Positions 58,268-64,000 of a stretch of DNA of 64,000 nt are shown here, one piece after another; the first letter of the stretch is position 1; every line of letters starts with the position of its first letter. Source of the stretch: Empedobacter falsenii (lineage in GTDB: Bacteria > Bacteroidota > Bacteroidia > Flavobacteriales > Weeksellaceae); contig NZ_CP040908.1 of assembly GCF_013488205.1 (NCBI RefSeq), positions 2,730,001 through 2,794,000 of the forward strand, written 5' to 3'. Below the pieces are notes generated by a model that did no database searches, was not told where the DNA came from, and saw only the letters and a list, made by a program, of their open reading frames with translations. Made by a program: the position numbers and the translations under genes.

Positions 58268-60271
58268 ATGAATTTTCAACAAAATAATCTAAAATCAGCG
58301 ACAAGTCCGTATTTGAAACAACACGAAAACAATCCTGTTTGGTGGCAAAGTTGGAGTGACGAAGTTTTGAATCATGCAAAAAAAGTCAACAAACCTTTGC
58401 TTATTTCAATTGGATATTCTGCTTGTCACTGGTGTCATGTGATGGAACATCAGTCTTTTGAAGACGATGAAGTTGCAAAAGTGATGAATGAGAATTTTGT
58501 TTGCATTAAAATTGATCGTGAAGAACGTCCTGATTTAGACGCTTTGTACATGAATGTCTCGCAATTAATTCATCAATCTGGTGGTTGGCCGCTGAATGTT
58601 TTTGCCTTACCTGATGGTCGTCCTTTTTATGGCGGAACATATTTCCCGAAAGTTCAATGGATTGAATTATTAGAAAACATCAATCATTTATACCATCACA
58701 ATCAAACTAAAACAATGGAATATGTCAACTCTATTGCGGATGGTCTGAATAAAATGGAAACAATCGAATTGAAATCTTCTTCAACTTTTTCAACACATAA
58801 AATTGATGAAACATTTGAATTTTGGCAACAACAATTTGATGATGAATGGGGCGGATTTAATCGTGCACCGAAATTTATGTTACCAAATGCTTGGGAAGCT
58901 ATTTTACGATATGGCGTACAAACGAAGAATGAAAATTGTTTAATTCAAACCAAAATTACATTAGATAGAATGGCTTTTGGTGGAATTTACGATCAACTAA
59001 AAGGTGGTTTTTCTCGCTATTCTGTTGATCCGTATTGGAAAGTTCCACATTTCGAAAAAATGCTTTACGATAACGGACAATTGCTTTCGCTTTATTCGAA
59101 TGCATATAAAATTTATGAAGAAAAGGAATATAAAACAGTTGTCGAAGAAACGATTAATTGGTTGAAAGATGAAATGCTTTCGACTGAAAATGTTTTTTAT
59201 TCTGCTATTGATGCCGACTCTGAAGGCGAAGAAGGAAAATATTATGTTTGGAAATCGGATGAATTGAAAACAATATTGAAAGATGATTTCAACTTATTTC
59301 AACACTATTATAATGTTGATGAATTTGGAGAATGGGAACATGGTAATAATATTTTGATGCGATTGACAGATGACGAAGATTTTGCATCGAAACAGAATAT
59401 CACAACAACAGAACTTCAAACCAAAGTTAATGAATGGAAAAAAATTCTTAATCCAATTCGTAAACAACGTATAAAACCTCATCGCGACGAAAAAGTTTTA
59501 ACTTCTTGGAATGCTTTAACCATAAAAGGTTTGTGCGACGCATTTATTACGTTTGAAAATGATGAATATCTTGATTTAGCAAAAAATGCAACCAATTTTA
59601 TTTTAGAAAATCAATGGAATGGTGAAATCTTGTTCAGAAATTATAAGGATAATCAAACAACAATTCCAGGATTTTTGGATGATTATGCGTTAATAATTGA
59701 AGCATTAATCAAGCTTTATGAAATTACTTCAGAAATGCATTATTTAGAAACTGCTCAAACCTTAACAGAAGAAGTTTTCAATCAATTTTATAATCACAAG
59801 AATAAAATGTTTGCGTACAAATCACATTATGACACGCCTTTGGTTAATGAAACATTTGAGATTTATGACAATGTTATTTCATCTTCAAATTCTGTTATGG
59901 CAAATAATTTATTCAAACTAGGGAAGATTCTCAATCAAGAAAAATACATTGAACAAGCGAAACAAATGTTAACCAATATCGAAGAAAAAATTCACGATTA
60001 TCCAACTGGTTTTGCAAATTGGATTCAGTTGTATCTAAATTTCGCTTATCCATTCAAAGAAATTGTAATCGTTGGCGAAAATGCATTAAAATTTTCGAAG
60101 CAAATTCAACAATGTTATGTTCCGAATGCAATTTTTGTTGCTTCAAAAACTGAAAATTTAGAAATCACTCAAAATCGATTCATCCAAAATAAAACATCCA
60201 TTCATATTTGCGAAAATTATACATGTCAATTACCCGTTTATTCGGTTGAAGAGGCTTATAAAAATATTTAG
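58268..60271 (+). CDS. Thioredoxin-domain protein of the DUF255/YyaL (spermatogenesis-associated SSP411-like) family
   Basis: A 667-residue protein with an N-terminal thioredoxin-like domain (ATSPYLKQHENNPVWWQSWS, SIGYSACHWCHVMEHQSFED with CHWC, IKIDREERPDLDALYMN), then a six-hairpin glycosidase-like (alpha/alpha barrel) domain (RYSVDPYWKVPHFEKMLYDN, DADSEGEEGKYYVWKSDELK, DEKVLTSWNALTIKGLCDAF, GFLDDYALIIEALIKLYE). The family is wide in bacteria and animals; biochemical function is not established. The active-site Cys pair is kept. Leads a plus-strand run with tag. Confidence 0.92.
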   Translation: MNFQQNNLKSATSPYLKQHENNPVWWQSWSDEVLNHAKKVNKPLLISIGYSACHWCHVMEHQSFEDDEVAKVMNENFVCIKIDREERPDLDALYMNVSQLIHQSGGWPLNVFALPDGRPFYGGTYFPKVQWIELLENINHLYHHNQTKTMEYVNSIADGLNKMETIELKSSSTFSTHKIDETFEFWQQQFDDEWGGFNRAPKFMLPNAWEAILRYGVQTKNENCLIQTKITLDRMAFGGIYDQLKGGFSRYSVDPYWKVPHFEKMLYDNGQLLSLYSNAYKIYEEKEYKTVVEETINWLKDEMLSTENVFYSAIDADSEGEEGKYYVWKSDELKTILKDDFNLFQHYYNVDEFGEWEHGNNILMRLTDDEDFASKQNITTTELQTKVNEWKKILNPIRKQRIKPHRDEKVLTSWNALTIKGLCDAFITFENDEYLDLAKNATNFILENQWNGEILFRNYKDNQTTIPGFLDDYALIIEALIKLYEITSEMHYLETAQTLTEEVFNQFYNHKNKMFAYKSHYDTPLVNETFEIYDNVISSSNSVMANNLFKLGKILNQEKYIEQAKQMLTNIEEKIHDYPTGFANWIQLYLNFAYPFKEIVIVGENALKFSKQIQQCYVPNAIFVASKTENLEITQNRFIQNKTSIHICENYTCQLPVYSVEEAYKNI

Positions 60272-60289
60272 AAATTACAATAAAAAACC

Positions 60290-60844
60290 ATGGAAAAAAC
60301 ACGTTGCGCTTGGGTAAATAAAGACCAAGATTATATCGATTATCACGATAATGAATGGGGAAAACCTGTGAAAGATGATAAAATTTTATTCGAATTTTTG
60401 ATTCTCGAATCTTTTCAAGCAGGATTAAGTTGGTTTACAATTCTTAAAAAGCGAGAAAATTTCAGAAAAGCCTTTGCTGATTTTGATGTAGAAAAAGTAG
60501 CCAAATTTAATGAAACTAAAATTGATGAATTGGTACAAAATGAAGGAATTATTCGTCATCGAGGAAAAATTTCGGCAGCAATTAATAATGCAAAATTATT
60601 TATAGAAATTCAGAAAGAATTCGGTTCTTTCTCCGATTTCATCTGGAAATACGTTGATAACAAACCAATTATCAACAATTGGAATTCGATAAAAGAAGTT
60701 CCTGCCACAACCGAAATTTCAGATCAAATTGCAAAAGATTTGAAAAAACGTGGCTTCAAATTCTTTGGTTCAACCACTATTTATGCACATATGCAGGCGA
60801 CCGGAATGGTAAATGACCATACAACAGATTGTTTTTGTAAATAA
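60290..60844 (+). CDS. tag: DNA-3-methyladenine glycosylase I
   Basis: A 184-residue base-excision enzyme removing 3-methyladenine. The zinc ligands correspond to Cys6 and His19 in RCAWVNKDQDYIDYHDNEWG, and His177 and Cys181 in MVNDHTTDCFC. The recognition segments LESFQAGLSWFTILKKRENF and FFGSTTIYAHMQATGMV are present. Length matches E. coli Tag (187). It follows the DUF255 gene by 18 bases, so the two probably share a transcript. Confidence 0.97.
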   Translation: MEKTRCAWVNKDQDYIDYHDNEWGKPVKDDKILFEFLILESFQAGLSWFTILKKRENFRKAFADFDVEKVAKFNETKIDELVQNEGIIRHRGKISAAINNAKLFIEIQKEFGSFSDFIWKYVDNKPIINNWNSIKEVPATTEISDQIAKDLKKRGFKFFGSTTIYAHMQATGMVNDHTTDCFCK

Positions 60845-60894
60845 CAGCTCAATAAAATCATCTGAAATGTGCATCTTTGCGCAAACTTAGAAAA

Positions 60895-61782
60895 ATGAAA
60901 ATCGAACTAAAACATTGGATCATCCTTGGCGTTTTGGCGCTAACTTGGGGAAGCTCGTTTATTCTCATCAAGCAAGGATTGGTTGCATACACGCCGTATC
61001 AAGTTGGAGCATTACGACTAACAATTGCTGGAGGAATTTTGGCTATTTGGGGAATTCCAAGTCTATTTAAAATTCCGAAAAACAAATTAAAATATGTCGC
61101 ATTGGCTGGTTTCTGCGGAAATTTCATTCCAATGTTTTTATTCCCAATGGCGCAAACACATGTTTCAAGTTCAATGGCTGGGATTTTAGATTCTTTAGTC
61201 CCATTATTTATTTTACTTTTTGGTGCTTTATTTTTCAATATTAAAGGAACTAAAAATCAAGTTTTAGGAGCAATAATCGGATTTATCGGAGCTGTTTTAT
61301 TAATTGGTGGCGATGGTTTTTCTGGGGAAAATAGTCTTTTACATTGTTTATTAATTGTATTAGCAACTGCTCTTTACGGTCTAAACAGTTTAATCTTAAC
61401 ACGCTATTTAAACGACGTTCCTTCATTTCAATTATCATCAGCTTTGTTTACAATTTGGTTATTACCTTCAGTTCTAATTTTAATTATTTCAGGATTTTTT
61501 GATGTATTTGAAGGAACAGAACAACAATTAAAAAGTTTAGGTTTTGTCGCTATTTTAGGACTTTTAGGAACTGCCTTAGCGATGATATTATTCTACCGAT
61601 TGATACAATCTACAGGTTCGATGTTCGCCTCAATGGTGACTTATTTAATGCCCGTAGTTTCTGTTTTTTGGGGATTTTTAGTCGGTGAAAAAATCTCATG
61701 GATCCATTTATTTGGATTCGGAATGATTTTATCAGGCGTTTATTTAACACAAAAAAAAGAGAAAGAACTGCAAAAGATTTAA
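60895..61782 (+). CDS. EamA/DMT family transporter
   Basis: A 295-residue inner-membrane exporter with ten helices in two EamA repeats. Each repeat opens in the family way (IILGVLALTWGSSFILIKQG and the second from LLHCLLIVLATALYGLNSLI), and the end AMILFYRLIQSTGSMFASMV with YLMPVVSVFWGFLVGEKISW is characteristic. I chose ATG 60895 (MKIELKHWII) over the TTG at 60877. The near-consensus promoter CATCTTTG lies at 60872-60879. The substrate is unknown; amino acid or metabolite efflux is usual in the family. Confidence 0.93.
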   Translation: MKIELKHWIILGVLALTWGSSFILIKQGLVAYTPYQVGALRLTIAGGILAIWGIPSLFKIPKNKLKYVALAGFCGNFIPMFLFPMAQTHVSSSMAGILDSLVPLFILLFGALFFNIKGTKNQVLGAIIGFIGAVLLIGGDGFSGENSLLHCLLIVLATALYGLNSLILTRYLNDVPSFQLSSALFTIWLLPSVLILIISGFFDVFEGTEQQLKSLGFVAILGLLGTALAMILFYRLIQSTGSMFASMVTYLMPVVSVFWGFLVGEKISWIHLFGFGMILSGVYLTQKKEKELQKI

Positions 61783-61863
61783 GCTATATTCAAAATAGAT
61801 TCCTATTTTTATTAAATAATTAACACAATAATGGTCTATCGTAGATTATTTAATAAATTAAAA

Positions 61864-64000
61864 ATGAATCATTTTACCACAATTTCAAAAAAACTCTCCC
61901 TTACTCTCCTACTTTTTTCCTCTCATCAAACCATCTTCGCACAAACAAAAATTGATAGCATAGAAGTTGTTCAATTACAATCTCAACTTCAATCAAATAT
62001 AAAAATTGATGGTAAAACCCTTTCTTTACCGAAACAGAACAAGTATAATTTTGAATTAATTGGTTCTGACAATCAAACAATCATTGATTTGAATGGAAAA
62101 ATAAATCAACCTTTAATTTCTAAATCAATTAATTTATTATTCAAAATAACTCGAAAATCAGATAAAGCCACAACAGAAATCCCTGTAAAAAATTTAAAAA
62201 TAAACGGAAAATATACAAACACAGGTATCAATTCAAAACCTTTTGTAATTCCATCTTTGCGTGAATGGCACGGAGAAAAAGGAGAATTTAATTTAACTTC
62301 TTCTTCAAAAATTGTGATTGAAAATGTCAATTCTGAAAATTTGGAAGTTGCTAAATTATTACAAGAAGATCTCCAAAAACAGTTCGGTTACAAATTAGAA
62401 ATTACTTCGACAAAAAAAGTTTCAAAAGGAGATATTTATATCTCTAAGCATAAAGACACAACATTAGGAAACGAGGGATACGCAATGGAAATTGGAGATT
62501 TCGTTCAGCTTTCTGCGCCAACTTATACTGGAAATGTATTTGCAACTCGTACAATTTTGCAATTATTAGATCAATCCAAAACTAAAAACAGTATTCTGAA
62601 AGGAGAAATTAGAGATTATCCTACTTATTCGGAACGTGGATTAATCTTGGATGTTGGACGAAAGTTTTTTACCATTGATTTTTTAAATGATTACGTCGAA
62701 ATATTGTCTTATTATAAAATATCCAACTTTCAAATTCATTTAAATGACAATGCATTTCACAAATATTTCGATTTCGATTGGGATAAAACACCTTCGGGTT
62801 TTCGCTTAGAAAATGAAACATATTCAGGTTTAACTTCAGCAGATGGTCATTATACTAAACAAGAATTTAAAGATTTACAGAAAAAAGCTTTTCGATATGG
62901 AATTAAGATTATTCCTGAAATCGATGTTCCTGCACATTCTTTGTCCATTACAAAAGTAATTCCTGAAATCGGAAGTGATAAATATGGAAAAGATCATTTG
63001 GATTTAGCTAATCCAAAAACTTACGAAGTTGTTCAAGCTATTTTTGATGAATACACAAAAGGACAAGATCCTTTATTTATAGGAAAAGAAGTTCATATTG
63101 GAACAGATGAATATGATAAAAAAGAAGCTGAGTCGTTCAGAAAATTTACGGATTTTCTTATAAAAGCTGTTCAGAAAAATGGAAAAGATGTACGTGCTTG
63201 GGGAGCGCTTACGCATGCGCAAGGAAAAACTCCTGTAACCTCGAAAAATGTCACACTAAATATGTGGTACAACGGATATGCAGATCCTGTTGAAATGAAA
63301 AAATTGGGTTACAAACAAATATCTACTCCTGACGGTTGGTTCTATATTGTTCCTGCAGCTGGATATTATTACGATTATCTAAATGTCAACAATATTTATA
63401 ACAATTGGGAGCCGCGTAATATTGGTAATATAACATTTGAGAAAGGAGACCCAACTGTTGTAGGCGGAATGTTTGGGATTTGGAATGATATTGCTGGCAA
63501 TGGAATTTCTGAAAAAGATGTACACAACAGAGCTTTTCCTGCGATACAAGTTTTGGCTGAAAAAATGTGGACTGCAAGTGATAATAATCCAGCTTTATTC
63601 GATTTTAATCAGAAAAAAATAAACGTTGCAGAAGCTCCAGGAATTAATTTAAGGGGATATTTTGGAGAAGAAACTCGCCAAATTATTCATCTTCCGTTTG
63701 AAAATTCTGTAGAAGATATTTCCGGTTTTTTCAATGAAAAAGTCACTTCAAATAATTCTTCTTTTGCAAAAGGAATTATTAACAATTCATTGAATAGCAC
63801 AACAACATTAAATCTTCCGTTAGAAGAGATTGGAAATAGCTACACCATTTCTTTTTGGTTGAAATCTAACGCAGAGAATGCAAATGTTTTATTCAAATCA
63901 AAAAACGCAACCTTTGAACTGAATAAAAATTCTGTCGGATATAAGCGTGATGGTTATTCTTATCAGATGACTGATCATTTGAATTTAAATGACTGGAATT
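61864..64000 (+). CDS. GH20 family beta-N-acetylhexosaminidase-like enzyme with LamG-type domain, cut by the window end
   Basis: An open frame from ATG 61864 to the window edge (712 codons so far). Signal peptide at about 1-26 (LSLTLLLFSSHQTIFAQ). A GH20b-like domain (LLQEDLQKQFGYKLEITSTK) is followed by the TIM barrel: SERGLILDVGRKFF, LSYYKISNFQIHLNDNAFHK, GIKIIPEIDVPAHSLSI, then the acid pair Asp415-Glu416 in EVHIGTDEYD, and NMWYNGYADP. A later part (YTISFWLKSNAENANVLFKS) looks like a LamG/concanavalin domain. The active-site HIGTDEY differs from the common H-x-G-G-D-E and recalls larger-substrate GH20 enzymes such as lacto-N-biosidases. An in-frame ATG at 61831 is an alternative start. Probably outer-membrane or secreted, for host or environmental glycans. 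Confidence 0.88.
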   Translation, partial: MNHFTTISKKLSLTLLLFSSHQTIFAQTKIDSIEVVQLQSQLQSNIKIDGKTLSLPKQNKYNFELIGSDNQTIIDLNGKINQPLISKSINLLFKITRKSDKATTEIPVKNLKINGKYTNTGINSKPFVIPSLREWHGEKGEFNLTSSSKIVIENVNSENLEVAKLLQEDLQKQFGYKLEITSTKKVSKGDIYISKHKDTTLGNEGYAMEIGDFVQLSAPTYTGNVFATRTILQLLDQSKTKNSILKGEIRDYPTYSERGLILDVGRKFFTIDFLNDYVEILSYYKISNFQIHLNDNAFHKYFDFDWDKTPSGFRLENETYSGLTSADGHYTKQEFKDLQKKAFRYGIKIIPEIDVPAHSLSITKVIPEIGSDKYGKDHLDLANPKTYEVVQAIFDEYTKGQDPLFIGKEVHIGTDEYDKKEAESFRKFTDFLIKAVQKNGKDVRAWGALTHAQGKTPVTSKNVTLNMWYNGYADPVEMKKLGYKQISTPDGWFYIVPAAGYYYDYLNVNNIYNNWEPRNIGNITFEKGDPTVVGGMFGIWNDIAGNGISEKDVHNRAFPAIQVLAEKMWTASDNNPALFDFNQKKINVAEAPGINLRGYFGEETRQIIHLPFENSVEDISGFFNEKVTSNNSSFAKGIINNSLNSTTTLNLPLEEIGNSYTISFWLKSNAENANVLFKSKNATFELNKNSVGYKRDGYSYQMTDHLNLNDWN

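Noticed and set aside
62106-62330. Minus-strand open frame at the start of the GH20 gene
   Set aside because: Antisense shadow; the plus-strand frame stays open for over 700 codons and has GH20 motifs.
1-64000. CRISPR arrays, insertion sequences, prophage or integrative elements
   Set aside because: No regularly spaced repeats, transposase, integrase or capsid genes were seen, and the gene content is core chromosome.

Overview
The window looks like a chromosomal segment of a Bacteroidota, order Flavobacteriales. I judge it to be a Weeksellaceae-type genome (Empedobacter or Chryseobacterium-like), but the genus is a guess. The evidence is strong AT richness, TAnnTTTG promoter elements with almost no Shine-Dalgarno signals, a type IX secretion (T9SS) sorting domain, an OmpA protein with TSP3 repeats, an LptD next to ridA, and a DUF177-rpmF-accBC cluster. 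Genes are tightly packed, and no gap without a gene exceeds 300 bases; the longest is 31825-32103. I saw no tRNA, rRNA, CRISPR array, insertion sequence, prophage or replication origin.

Layout. 1-3.9 kb: tail of an unknown gene, a DUF4026/DUF2314 protein, yicC-gmk (overlapping stop/start) and an alpha/beta hydrolase. 3.9-16.1 kb: a P-type cation ATPase, an NlpC/P60 peptidase with an O-methyltransferase, acetyl-CoA synthetase, mutS with an M48 lipoprotein protease, a SpoU methyltransferase, a GNAT acetyltransferase and dGTPase. 16.1-24.3 kb (minus strand): a LemA/TPM operon, a small conserved protein, a redox cluster (membrane Fe-S protein, HAD phosphatase, CCG-domain protein) behind an MCE/MlaD lipid-transport protein, and a cell-wall amidase. 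24.3-39.2 kb (plus strand): lptD-ridA-hypothetical-pdxA, DUF177-rpmF, accB-accC, tig-clpP, clpX, a T9SS cargo with a small membrane protein, and a TlpA-like thioredoxin. 39.2-47.1 kb (minus strand): the complete elongasome set mreB-mreC-mreD-PBP2-rodA, then sppA. 47.1-49.0 kb: folK and an OmpA-family protein. 49.0-56.5 kb (minus strand): a six-gene unit mutL-rhomboid-rhomboid-EEP phosphatase-HerA-like ATPase-DEDDh/GIY-YIG nuclease. 56.5-64 kb: proline symporter, a DUF255 thioredoxin-domain protein, tag, a DMT exporter, and a GH20 hexosaminidase cut by the window edge.

Functionally this is mostly core biology: envelope building (mre/PBP2/RodA, LptD, MlaD, amidase, SppA), protein quality control (Tig, ClpP, ClpX), lipid precursor supply (AccB/AccC) and DNA repair (MutS, MutL, Tag, UvrC-like nuclease). 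I found no clearly new defence or mobile system. The points most worth a second look are: the MutL whose endonuclease and zinc motifs are altered, sharing an operon with a HerA-like ATPase and an exonuclease/UvrC-type nuclease fusion; inverted repeats placed like operators upstream of mreB and mutL; TTG starts for clpX and lptD; a possibly leaderless, C-terminally short folK; a ClpX lacking its usual C-terminal tail; and a RodA with a long extra membrane insert. Most hairpin terminators are nearly perfect A/T-flanked palindromes, and in convergent gaps one hairpin appears to serve both directions.
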